From positions 1 through 64,000 of the forward strand of contig NZ_JFHE01000026.1 in NCBI RefSeq assembly GCF_000698555.1: a stretch of 64,000 nucleotides of DNA. Direction: 5' to 3'. Shown here piece after piece: positions 9,127-16,516 of the stretch (positions within the stretch are counted from its first letter, which is position 1; the number at the start of each line of letters is the position of its first letter). A program made the position numbers and the translations under genes. Under the pieces are notes generated by a model, which was not told the origin of the DNA, ran no database searches, and worked only from the letters and a program-made list of their open reading frames with translations. The stretch is from Caballeronia grimmiae (GTDB lineage: Bacteria > Pseudomonadota > Gammaproteobacteria > Burkholderiales > Burkholderiaceae).

Positions 9127-9178
9127 TGGCCGTCAGCCCTTAACTAGTACGGGAACGGTCTCGTACAGCTGACGGCCA
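9127..9178 (+). promoter_or_regulatory. extended hairpin upstream of the small cysteine-motif gene
   Basis: Perfect 10-bp outer arms TGGCCGTCAG (9127-9136) and CTGACGGCCA (9169-9178) enclose inner arms GTACG (9147-9151) and CGTAC (9162-9166). It ends 22 bases before the start at 9201, just before its GGAG ribosome site. It may be a leader RNA structure, an operator or a terminator of something upstream; the sequence does not say which. Confidence 0.45.
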
Positions 9179-9200
9179 GTCGCTCCTTTTTGGAGCACAC

Positions 9201-9431
9201 ATGGTTGAGAAGTCCACCAAGCGCGCCCTTCGGCGCCATCACCTCGCACGGGTAAAGCGTGCGCGTCGCTTCTACTTCTGTGGCGACTTGTCCCTTGAGG
9301 GAAATGCAGTCGGCAAGCTGGCGCACACGGCCACGCCTTGTTCATGCTTTATGTGCGGCAATCCTCGCCGCTACTTTCTGGAACTGACCATTCAGGAACG
9401 ACGTCTGTTTCAGAACGTCGACGAGGACTGA
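9201..9431 (+). CDS. small conserved-type protein with CxCxxCGN motif
   Basis: This 76-residue basic protein begins with MVEKSTKRALRRHHLARVKR and ends with CSCFMCGNPRRYF-LELTIQERR. The Cys-x-Cys-x2-Cys-Gly-Asn pattern with a basic N-terminal half and the TIQERR tail resembles a family of short uncharacterised proteobacterial proteins that I recognise only by pattern. The cysteines could bind a metal such as zinc. Support for coding is a TGGAG ribosome site 8 bases before the ATG, the motif, and charge-rich composition. The gene stands alone between non-coding stretches and follows a strong hairpin. The function is unknown. Confidence 0.65.
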   Translation: MVEKSTKRALRRHHLARVKRARRFYFCGDLSLEGNAVGKLAHTATPCSCFMCGNPRRYFLELTIQERRLFQNVDED

Positions 9432-10189
9432 ATTTTGCCCGGGGTCTATCCGGGGCGCTGTCACGCGCGCTGACTTTGGGCTTTCGTGCACGGTCCGGGG
9501 TGCCAGTCAGTCGTCGGGCGTTGACCTGCCAATAGCTGTCGATCGTCCGCCAGGCTGTTGGACGTTTAGGGCGGTGGCCTCACTCGTGATCGGCCTATGG
9601 CCGTTGTGACTGAATCATGCTTACCGGCCCCCAACGTCGCCCGCCGGGGCTACGCCCACTCAATCTAGCGAAGACCTGCTGAGCACGGCACTGCTGGCTC
9701 TATGTGCGACAGCCGGCCAGCTTTTCTTCACGGTGGCGGTAAGGTGAGATCGTGCTGCGAAACCGGCTCCCTACACTTACACAAGCATCATCTGGGCAAC
9801 GTTTTTCGGCTTCTTGTTGTAAGGCGAGACGTTAGGCCTCGTGCCAGTCATTGGAATAGCCGCGCTTGTCGGCAGCTCGATCGCTGTTGCTGTTCGAGAG
9901 GAGCCACCTGAGGGACCGGCGGTCTAGCAACGAAGCTCTTAGGCGGACATTGGACCGGCTCGGGTCCATCGACCCAGCTCGGCCACAAACAGTCATTGGT
10001 CGCCGCGCTCCTGCGGCCATCAGTACGTCAACTCTTCAGCAGGGAACGGACATCAGCGCGCGGCGTTTGAATTTTTGAGGGAGGTACTCCGGTGCAGAAT
10101 TTATGTCGGCCGAACCGATCGGGGAGCAGGCCTCCCATCAGCGCGCCGATAGCAAGGCCGCCTTCGTGATTGCTTGCGCGAGTACCCGC
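9432..10189. other. degenerate non-coding stretch
   Basis: I see no gene here. CCCGG/CCGGG arms at 9438-9442 and 9450-9454 directly follow the small-protein stop and could be a weak terminator, but there is no T-run. A 19-base sequence at 9943-9961 matches 17 of 19 bases at 7353-7371. Confidence 0.4.
9943..9961. repeat. degenerate intergenic repeat, copy B
   Basis: GCGGACATTGGACCGGCTC differs from 7353-7371 at two of 19 positions. It lies in the non-coding stretch between the small protein and the aldo/keto reductase. Confidence 0.45.
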
Positions 10190-11167
10190 TCAATTATGCT
10201 TTTCCCAATCCTTCGTCTCGACCAGGAATGTGTCCATTTCCTGCCAGAACTGATCGGACAGGCTTTCAGAGAGACGCGCAAAAGATTCATTGAATTCGTC
10301 TGCGGTTTTGGCACCGAAAACGATCGTGCTTACCGCCGGATGCCGCAGCGGAAAATTCAGGGCAGCGGTAGCCAGCGACACGTCGTGGCGCCGGCAAATG
10401 CACTCGAGTCCTTCCGTTTGCGATAGGACTTGCCGTGTCGCGGGGCGCATGTTGTAGAAGGCGTTTGGCAGCGGACCGGTCGCGAGAATGCCCGAGTTGA
10501 ATGGCGACGCTGCGATCCAGGCTATGCCTTTCTCGACGCAGTGCTCCAGTAAGGCAGTGCTGCGCGTCCGAAGCAACGAGTACTCTCCCGCAGGCATCAC
10601 GACATCGACGTCGGCCAGTTCGGCGAAGTCCAGGCAGGCCTGCCAGTCCATGCTGGCAACACCTATCGCGCCGACCACCTTTTCATCCTTGAGCCGCTGC
10701 AAAGCGGGAAACGCACCTTCGACGGCCGTCTTGAGTTCCTCTCGATACGCCGTTTGTGCAAAACCGGGGTCGAGATCGTGAATAAAAACGGCATCGAGAC
10801 GATCGACCTTGAGCCGCGACAGACTGCGCTCTACCGATCGAAGCGTCGTATCGAAGGTGTAGTCCAGGTAGAAGTCGCTAGCGCCTGGCAAAGAGCTTGC
10901 GCCGGGCTGGCTCAAATACCTGCCGAGCTTCGTCGACACATACAACTCGTCGCGCGGATACGCTTCTAGCGCCGCGCCAAGCCGTTGCTCGCTTTCACCG
11001 CCAAGATAAGCCGCCGAGGTATCGAAGTATCGAACGCCGCTCGCCCACGCGGCATGAATCATGTTGAAGAACGCCTGCTCGCCCGCGGCGTTAGCGAGGC
11101 TGCCGGCTCCGACTCCGACCCGAGGAAACTTCACGGTTCCTTTGTGTTCTACAATTTTCGTGTGCAT
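10190..11167 (-). CDS. aldo/keto reductase (aldose dehydrogenase-like)
   Basis: This 325-residue TIM-barrel NAD(P)-dependent oxidoreductase carries the AKR tetrad as Asp49 and Tyr54 (YFDTSAAYLGGESE), Lys80 (STKLGRYL) and His130 (VFIHDLD). The overall pattern resembles D-threo-aldose or L-fucose dehydrogenases and pyridoxal dehydrogenases, which oxidise a cyclic hemiacetal to a lactone. The ATG at 11167 is preceded by AAGGAT at a suitable distance; the frame upstream is not family-like. It lies just downstream of the IclR gene on the same strand and may belong to the same catabolic cluster as the hydroxyquinol genes. The substrate is a guess. Confidence 0.87.
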   Translation of the reverse strand: MHTKIVEHKGTVKFPRVGVGAGSLANAAGEQAFFNMIHAAWASGVRYFDTSAAYLGGESEQRLGAALEAYPRDELYVSTKLGRYLSQPGASSLPGASDFYLDYTFDTTLRSVERSLSRLKVDRLDAVFIHDLDPGFAQTAYREELKTAVEGAFPALQRLKDEKVVGAIGVASMDWQACLDFAELADVDVVMPAGEYSLLRTRSTALLEHCVEKGIAWIAASPFNSGILATGPLPNAFYNMRPATRQVLSQTEGLECICRRHDVSLATAALNFPLRHPAVSTIVFGAKTADEFNESFARLSESLSDQFWQEMDTFLVETKDWEKHN

Positions 11168-11259
11168 TAAATTCGGTATCCTTGATAAATAGCTCAGAGA
11201 GTCGGAATCAATTTTGGGCGGCCACACAGACGATGGCCATCGCGAATGTGTCAGCGGAC

Positions 11260-12051
11260 TTACCTGGTATGTTCGTTTGCAGCGATGTAATCGCGCTGCA
11301 CGCGCTCCGCGGCGGCCTCCAGAACGGCGACGGCCCGTGCGCCGACACGTTCCGAATAACGGACCGACGGAATCGCGACGTTCAGCGATCCGAGCGGAAA
11401 GCCCGACGATGACAACACCGGCACGCCCACGCCTACGATGCCCGGTGTGTATTCGTCCATCGAATAGGCGACTCCGGTCTGTCGGATCGTTTCGATCTGT
11501 GCGAGCAGCGCCTTCTTGGCCGTGATCGTTTTTGGTGTGATGGCTTGCATTTTCACGGTCTTTACGTACTCACTGCGCATCTGATCCGGAAGAAACGCGA
11601 GAATCACCTTTCCACCCGAGACTGCATAAAGCGGCGCAAGATCGCCGAGTCGCAGGTGCGATACCAACCGTTGCGGGCTGGTCACCGTCGCAACGACCTC
11701 AACCTGATCGCCCTTGAGCTGATTGAGCGCGCACGACTCCAGCGTCTGCTGTGTGATCTCTGCCAGCACCGGCTGCGCGCAACTGACGAGCGAGCGACTA
11801 TGCGTGGACTGTTGAGAAAGCCGGATAAGCGCTTCGCCAAGGCGATAACCCTTGGTGACAGGGACGAATTCAACAAAGCCACGAGCCGTAAGATTCTTGA
11901 GCAGCTTGGTCAGCGAACTCTTCGGTATGCCCAGCGCTTCCGCGATTTCCGTGTGGGGCATCTCGCGTCCCCATCTCGCGAGCAACTCGATCACGTCGAG
12001 CACGCGATCCGCCGACTTCACCACTCCGTTCGATTCGTCTTCCAACAGCAT
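11260..12051 (-). CDS. IclR family transcriptional regulator of the hydroxyquinol cluster
   Basis: This is a 263-residue regulator. The IclR-type winged HTH is at about residues 15-75 (VLDVIELLARWGREMPHTEI, then GIPKSSLTKLLKNLTARGFV) and the effector-binding domain at about 90-260, ending in the usual GAF-like fold. IclR proteins commonly control aromatic-acid and beta-ketoadipate-type pathways, which fits its place beside hydroxyquinol dioxygenase and maleylacetate reductase genes. The motif GGGAACATACTAG lies 22 bp upstream of its start and recurs with one mismatch in the divergent promoter at 15601, suggesting auto- and cluster control. The effector is unknown. Confidence 0.9.
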   Translation of the reverse strand: MLLEDESNGVVKSADRVLDVIELLARWGREMPHTEIAEALGIPKSSLTKLLKNLTARGFVEFVPVTKGYRLGEALIRLSQQSTHSRSLVSCAQPVLAEITQQTLESCALNQLKGDQVEVVATVTSPQRLVSHLRLGDLAPLYAVSGGKVILAFLPDQMRSEYVKTVKMQAITPKTITAKKALLAQIETIRQTGVAYSMDEYTPGIVGVGVPVLSSSGFPLGSLNVAIPSVRYSERVGARAVAVLEAAAERVQRDYIAANEHTR

Positions 12052-12068
12052 ATCCGGCTCCTGTTTAC

Positions 12069-12085
12069 GTATGGGAACATACTAG
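12069..12085. promoter_or_regulatory. GTATG-GGAA-CATAC dyad with GGGAACATACTAG motif
   Basis: Arms GTATG (12069-12073) and CATAC (12078-12082) flank GGAA. The 13-mer GGGAACATACTAG (12073-12085) matches 12 of 13 bases of the reverse complement of 15601-15613. It is located immediately upstream of the IclR gene, so it is a plausible autoregulatory IclR site. Confidence 0.5.
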
Positions 12086-12087
12086 CA

Positions 12088-12897
12088 TCAGGATGCTGGA
12101 TCAGCGAGGAACGTCCGCATGCGCGCAAGGATGCGTCTCGCCTGTTCGTCGAACGGCAGGCCACGGAGCGCGAGCGTCGGTGCCTCGACGGCGAGTGGCA
12201 GACCGGACCGCAGTTTCGACAGCATTTCGCGCAGCGGTAATTCACCATCGCCGGGCAACAGCCGGGCTGTTCTCGCTTCCTGTCGCCGCGTTTCAAGAGA
12301 CTGCGGTGCGGCGCTCGGTGCATCGCAAATCTGGATGTATTCGATGAGCGCCGGGTCGATTGCACCGATCTGCTCGCACGTCGCGCCCGAACGGAAGAAC
12401 TGCAGTGCGTCGATGAGTATGCGTGCGTTCGACTGTCCGCTGGCTCGCACGACCTCGAGCGCGTCGGCGGGCGTACCGACCGCGCAGTACGTGATCGCTT
12501 CAAGTCCGACCGTAAGGCCGAAACCGTCCGCCGCTTCGCATAGACGGCCGAAGTTGTCCCGCAGGCGATTGCCTTCGGTGTCGTTGCCGACGCAGAGCAC
12601 GTGCCGCGCACCGAGCATACGACCCGCTTCGAGTGCAGGCAGTAGTGACGCGACATCCGTCTGCGGACTCAGCCAGATGGCTTCGATGTCGAGGAGCCTG
12701 ACGCCGGTTGCGTCGAGTCGCGTGCGTAACTCGCGGATCAGTGCGGGATTGCTCGCGACATCCACAATCGCGTCCGCAGCGGTAGGCGCGACCAGCCGCA
12801 AGCCGCAATATTCAAATCCCGCAGCGGCGGCCGCATCGACGAGTTGCAGCGGATGCGCGTCGAGGATGGTCAGATGATGCAACGACAGTTCATGCAT
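12088..12897 (-). CDS. xylose-isomerase-like TIM-barrel protein (sugar phosphate isomerase/epimerase family)
   Basis: This 269-residue protein is of the AP-endonuclease/xylose-isomerase-like TIM-barrel family, whose members isomerise, epimerise or dehydrate polyols; IolE, IolI and 3-dehydroshikimate dehydratase share the fold. Likely metal ligands are the acidic residues in GLEAIT, LIDALQF and LAVEAPT, with Gln in EYIQICDA where many members have His. The tail ARTARLLPGDGELPL is typical. It starts with ATG at 12897. The gene lies between the IclR gene and the hydroxyquinol dioxygenase gene, same strand, 45 bp after the latter. By context it may make or feed hydroxyquinol precursors, for example by a dehydration step. 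That role is inference. Confidence 0.85.
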   Translation of the reverse strand: MHELSLHHLTILDAHPLQLVDAAAAAGFEYCGLRLVAPTAADAIVDVASNPALIRELRTRLDATGVRLLDIEAIWLSPQTDVASLLPALEAGRMLGARHVLCVGNDTEGNRLRDNFGRLCEAADGFGLTVGLEAITYCAVGTPADALEVVRASGQSNARILIDALQFFRSGATCEQIGAIDPALIEYIQICDAPSAAPQSLETRRQEARTARLLPGDGELPLREMLSKLRSGLPLAVEAPTLALRGLPFDEQARRILARMRTFLADPAS

Positions 12898-12942
12898 GGG
12901 AACGCGTCCATAACTTAAAGAAAGGCTCGTGGCGCAGCGCGA

Positions 12943-13809
12943 TCAGTTCTGCGGCGGCAGGACGAAATCATAGGCAAGCAGGGCAGTGGGAACATCGACG
13001 CGATGTCCGGCCGGACTCAGGCCCGGTGCGAGCGGCACCAGCGTTTCGATCAGTGCGTCTTTCACGCCGAACACGACGTCCGAATCCAGGTAGCTGTCGC
13101 CGCTCACGAACACATGCGTAACGAGCGTCTGAAAGCCGGGCGCACTGACGCGAAAGTGCACATGGGCCGGGCGGTAAGGATGTCGTCCCTGCGCGTCGAG
13201 CATGCGGCCAACCGGGCCGTCGTTCGGAATCGGATAGGCTGCGGGCACGATCGAGTGATACCAAAATGCACCATCCGGATCGGTCAGGAAGCGCGCTCGC
13301 ATGTGCAGATCCGACTTGCCAGCGGCCTTCTGCACGTCATAGAAGCCATGGCTGTCCGCGTGCCACGTCTCGACCAGCGCGCCCGCGATCGCCTTCCCGT
13401 TCAGATCGTGCACGGTGCCTTCGACCAGCAGAGGGTCGCCCGGCTCGCCATCTGCGATCGAAACGCCGAGCGGCAGCGTAGCCGCTTCTTCGACATAGAA
13501 CGGACCGAGCACCGTGGTTTGCGTCGCGTCGCCCGGGTAGCGATGATTGATCGCGTCCACCAGCATCGATACACCGAGCGTGTCGGACAGCAGAATGAAT
13601 TCCTGCCGGGTGTCGGTGCACATCTGCCCCGTCTGCGTGAGAAAGCGAATCGCAGCAGCCCATTCGTCTTCAGTCGGCTCGATCTCCTTCACGAATGCAT
13701 GCAGATGACGAACCAGCGCGGCGCTGATCTGGTGCACGCGTTCGCTCTTGCTTCCCGCAAGACGCTCGATGACCGCTGCGGTGATGTTGTCTTCGTTCAA
13801 GTTGCGCAT
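12943..13809 (-). CDS. hydroxyquinol 1,2-dioxygenase-like intradiol dioxygenase
   Basis: This 288-residue intradiol ring-cleavage dioxygenase contains non-haem Fe(III). An N-terminal helical dimerisation domain (about 20-95) precedes the beta-sandwich catalytic domain (about 100-285). The iron ligands are visible as Tyr157 (GFYDVQ), Tyr192 (AAYPIPNDGPVG), His216 and His218 (YRPAHVHFRV). The pairing with a maleylacetate reductase gene points to 1,2,4-trihydroxybenzene as substrate, giving maleylacetate, rather than to catechol; catechol or chlorocatechol 1,2-dioxygenase is the alternative. The ATG at 13809 has a GAGGAA ribosome site, and the gap to the upstream reductase stop is 8 bases, so the two are cotranscribed. 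Confidence 0.9.
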   Translation of the reverse strand: MRNLNEDNITAAVIERLAGSKSERVHQISAALVRHLHAFVKEIEPTEDEWAAAIRFLTQTGQMCTDTRQEFILLSDTLGVSMLVDAINHRYPGDATQTTVLGPFYVEEAATLPLGVSIADGEPGDPLLVEGTVHDLNGKAIAGALVETWHADSHGFYDVQKAAGKSDLHMRARFLTDPDGAFWYHSIVPAAYPIPNDGPVGRMLDAQGRHPYRPAHVHFRVSAPGFQTLVTHVFVSGDSYLDSDVVFGVKDALIETLVPLAPGLSPAGHRVDVPTALLAYDFVLPPQN

Positions 13810-13817
13810 CGTGTTCC

Positions 13818-14903
13818 TCACGGCGAATCGGGTTGTGGTGCTGCGCCGTGCCATGCTCTTTCGAGCATCAGCGTGATCGACTCATAGTCCGGCGTGCGCG
13901 GATTCGCATAGGTCTCTTGCAGCACCAGTTCGGCCGCGCGCCCGATGCCCTCGTGCGGCATGCCGATCTCGGCAAGAGACTGCGGAACTTGCAGCCTTGC
14001 GGCGAGTGCGTGCAGTCCAGTCCACGCGTCATCGGCGCCAAGCGCGCGTGCGATGCGGCGCATTGCATGCGGCGCCGCGCCAGCCTGATAAGCGACGACA
14101 TGCGCCAGCATGATCGCATGCGTGTCGGCGTGCGGCAGATCGAAGGTGCCGCCCAGCACATGACAGACCTTATGATGCAGCGCCATGCCCACGGAGCCGA
14201 GGCAGGTTCCGCACAACCACGCGCCGTATTGTGCGCGGCTGCGCGCATCACGACTCGCGGGATCGGCGAGAATCTCGGGTAACGCGGCGGCGAGGGCCGC
14301 GATGCCCTGTTCAGCCATAATCGACGTGACCGGATTGGCGTCGACGGAGTAGAGCGCTTCCACCGCGTGGGCCATTGCGTTCAGACCGCTCGTCGCCGAC
14401 AAGCGCGCGGGCAGCGTCAGGGTGAGTTCGACATCGTAAATCACGGCCTCCGGCAACACGTCGAGCGTACGACGCGTACGTTTCTCGCCGTCCTGCGTTT
14501 CCCCGATGATCGGTGTGACTTCAGAGCCGGCGTACGTGGTGGGCAGTGCGATCTGCGGCAGGCCGGTGCGGAGTGCAAGCGCTTTCGCGAGGCCGATTGC
14601 CGAGCCGCCGCCCACGGCTATCAAGGAGTCGACAGCGCTCGCCTGCGTAAGCGAGAGCGCACGCGCTGTCACGTCCCACGGCGTATGCATTGCGGCCTCG
14701 GGAAAAATCTGAGCCGGCGAACCGGTGAACAACGATGCGATGGCGCCGGCCAAATCCTTCTGCTCCGGCGTGGAGACGATTAACGGACGCGTGCAGCCGA
14801 GTTGCCGCGCGACTTCAGGCGTTTCCCGACGCCTGCCCGCACCAAACAGCACGCGCGACGGCAGCGCGTGGTAATCGAAGCGCATCGGCGAGACGTCCTC
14901 CAT
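13818..14903 (-). CDS. maleylacetate reductase
   Basis: This 361-residue protein of the iron-type alcohol dehydrogenase superfamily has the size expected of maleylacetate reductases. It would reduce maleylacetate to 3-oxoadipate with NAD(P)H. Motifs include GGGSAIGLAKALAL, PTTYAGSEVTPI and the His-rich GTFDLPHADTHAIMLAHVV near residues 235-255. The start ATG at 14903 overlaps the stop of the preceding gene as TGATG, indicating translational coupling. It sits directly upstream of the intradiol dioxygenase gene; together they form the lower hydroxyquinol pathway into the beta-ketoadipate route. The family call is firm, and the substrate rests on the pairing. Confidence 0.9.
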   Translation of the reverse strand: MEDVSPMRFDYHALPSRVLFGAGRRRETPEVARQLGCTRPLIVSTPEQKDLAGAIASLFTGSPAQIFPEAAMHTPWDVTARALSLTQASAVDSLIAVGGGSAIGLAKALALRTGLPQIALPTTYAGSEVTPIIGETQDGEKRTRRTLDVLPEAVIYDVELTLTLPARLSATSGLNAMAHAVEALYSVDANPVTSIMAEQGIAALAAALPEILADPASRDARSRAQYGAWLCGTCLGSVGMALHHKVCHVLGGTFDLPHADTHAIMLAHVVAYQAGAAPHAMRRIARALGADDAWTGLHALAARLQVPQSLAEIGMPHEGIGRAAELVLQETYANPRTPDYESITLMLERAWHGAAPQPDSP

Positions 14904-15502
14904 CACAGCGCTCCGCTTTGCAGATACTGGCGGCCGCGCGCATAGAGCGCTTCGACTTCCGGGCCCGTCAGCGTGGGCATGTCGCGTTTGACCTTGTAGC
15001 CGATTCGGGTCTGCATGTACGCGAGATGCCGATAGCCGGCGGGAAACTCGGCCAGCAGCGCGGCATCGAGCACGGGACGGGCGTCCGGCCTGACCGGATC
15101 GAGACGATCCTTTTCGTAGATGGGCTGACGAAGCAGCAGCAACCATCGGTCGTCGACCTTCTCGAAGAAGTCGTAGAAGCGGCCGGTGCACACGACATCG
15201 CATAACGTGCCTTCGACTTCTCCACGTTGCGAAATGGTCATCTTGGTCTGCGCGACTGCACGGGAGCCGTTCACTTCGATCGACGTGCCGCCCAAAAAAT
15301 GCAGGATGCTCACGCCGTTCGCCCAACCGGCCTTCGTCACTTCGATAAACTCACGACCGCTTCCCTGAAACCAGGTCGCCATCATGCGGCCGTCCGGATG
15401 CCAGAGCGTCGCAAAGCGCTCCCAGTCTCCCGCATCTCGCCATACCGCCCAGTTTTCGATCGTCTCGCGGATCGTCCATCGATCAATCATCGCCTGTCCC
15501 AT
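14903..15502 (-). CDS. NTF2/SnoaL-fold protein of the hydroxyquinol operon
   Basis: This 199-residue protein is of the NTF2-like (SnoaL_4-type) superfamily. The N-terminal part has the characteristic DAGDWERFATLWHPDG; later CTGRFYDFFEKVDDRWLLLL and QPIYEKDRLDPV complete the cone fold. Members include cyclases, isomerases, scytalone dehydratase and the small subunits of ring-hydroxylating dioxygenases. It is the first gene of the minus-strand operon, with a GGAGGACC ribosome site before 15502, and is coupled to maleylacetate reductase by a TGATG overlap. That tight coupling suggests a catalytic role next to hydroxyquinol metabolism, possibly dehydration or isomerisation of a precursor. The specific reaction is unknown. 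Confidence 0.82.
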   Translation of the reverse strand: MGQAMIDRWTIRETIENWAVWRDAGDWERFATLWHPDGRMMATWFQGSGREFIEVTKAGWANGVSILHFLGGTSIEVNGSRAVAQTKMTISQRGEVEGTLCDVVCTGRFYDFFEKVDDRWLLLLRQPIYEKDRLDPVRPDARPVLDAALLAEFPAGYRHLAYMQTRIGYKVKRDMPTLTGPEVEALYARGRQYLQSGAL

Positions 15503-15525
15503 CTATCGGTCCTCCGAGTTCACGT

Positions 15526-15543
15526 ATAGAAATCCGTTTCTAT
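15526..15543. promoter_or_regulatory. ATAGAAA-TCCG-TTTCTAT palindrome, candidate IclR-type operator
   Basis: Perfect 7-bp arms (15526-15532 and 15537-15543) flank TCCG, 24 bp upstream of the minus-strand operon start. GAAA/TTTC dyads are common in IclR-family sites. It could control the catabolic operon, though binding is inferred. Confidence 0.5.
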
Positions 15544-15600
15544 GGTGGTACTCATGGCCGTGCGCGGTCAAGCGGTTTTTGCAGCAAACCGGGACATTCC

Positions 15601-15613
15601 CTAGTTTGTTCCC
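15601..15613. promoter_or_regulatory. CTAGTTTGTTCCC motif shared with the IclR promoter
   Basis: The reverse complement GGGAACAAACTAG matches 12073-12085 at 12 of 13 positions. A related GGGAACTAG lies at 15670-15678, just before the SDR gene. Its position in the divergent promoter fits coordinated control of both transcription units by the IclR protein. Confidence 0.5.
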
Positions 15614-15700
15614 GTCTGTGAACGAATGGAGGGATGACCGTTGACGAATCGTAATCTCGTTTCTAGCATGGGAACTAGGTTATATGGAGGAACAAGGGAT

Positions 15701-16456
15701 ATGGAAACGCAACCGGTAAAGGAACGAAGATTCGAAACACGCACGGCCATCGTGACGGGCGCCGCGCGCGGCATCGGGCGTGGTATCGCAGAGCGTCTCG
15801 CGGACGAAGGCTGCCGGATCGCCTGCTGGGACATCGATTGTTCATCGCTCGAAACAGGCGGTGACTCGTTCGCCGCCCTCGTGCAGGCCGTCGATCTTGC
15901 CGACGCGCGTTCCGTCGAGGCCGCGTTCGCTGCCACGCTCGAGTCGTTCGGTCATGTCGACATCCTCGTGAACAACGCCGGCATCAACGGTCCGGTCGTG
16001 CCGATCCAGGACTATCCGGTCGACGCATGGAAGCGCGTTCTCGACGTCGATCTGAACAGCGTCTTCCACACCTGCCGCCTCGCGGTGCCACACATGCGCG
16101 CGCGCGGTGCGGGACGCATCGTCAACGTGGCGTCGATCGTCGGCAAGGAGGGGCATCCGAACATTTGCGCTTATGCCGCAGCGAAGGCGGGTGTCATCGG
16201 TCTGACTAAATCCATCGCGCGCGAGCTGGCCGGAACGGGTGTCACGGTCAACGGCATCGCACCTGCGATCACCGAAACGGACCTTTTCCGGGAGATGACG
16301 GAGGAGCACATCGAGAGCAGCAAAGCACGCATTCCGATGGGGCGATTTCTGACCGTGCCGGAAATCGCCGCGATGGTGGCGTGGATCGCGAGCGACGAAT
16401 GCAGCTTCACGACCGGCTTCACCTTCGACCTGTCGGGCGGCCGCGCGACGTATTGA
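15701..16456 (+). CDS. short-chain dehydrogenase/reductase of the hydroxyquinol cluster
   Basis: This 251-residue classical FabG-like SDR is an NAD(P)-dependent alcohol/ketone oxidoreductase. The cofactor motif TGAARGIG is at 19-26, NNAG at 91-94, catalytic Ser145, Tyr158 and Lys162 (AYAAAKAG) follow, and DLSGGRATY ends the protein. A strong GGAGG-AACAAGGG site decides the ATG at 15701 over upstream in-frame ATGs. It is divergent from the NTF2/maleylacetate reductase/dioxygenase operon and followed by a MHS transporter gene. By context it may oxidise an alicyclic or polyol substrate before aromatisation. The fold is certain but the substrate is inferred. Confidence 0.88.
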   Translation: METQPVKERRFETRTAIVTGAARGIGRGIAERLADEGCRIACWDIDCSSLETGGDSFAALVQAVDLADARSVEAAFAATLESFGHVDILVNNAGINGPVVPIQDYPVDAWKRVLDVDLNSVFHTCRLAVPHMRARGAGRIVNVASIVGKEGHPNICAYAAAKAGVIGLTKSIARELAGTGVTVNGIAPAITETDLFREMTEEHIESSKARIPMGRFLTVPEIAAMVAWIASDECSFTTGFTFDLSGGRATY

Positions 16457-16516
16457 GCGCGCGACGCTACGCGAGCCGTGCTCGCGACCATCGACAAGAC
16501 ACACGCAGGAGACGAA

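Larger units (their letters stand above)
8295..9200. other. degenerate non-coding stretch with tRNA-like remnant
   Basis: About 900 bp hold no supportable gene. The stretch contains a tRNA T-arm-like fragment (8962-8989), copies of short degenerate intergenic repeats, and at its right end a hairpin (9127-9178). The composition is less GC-biased than the flanking genes, suggesting old remnants. Confidence 0.4.
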
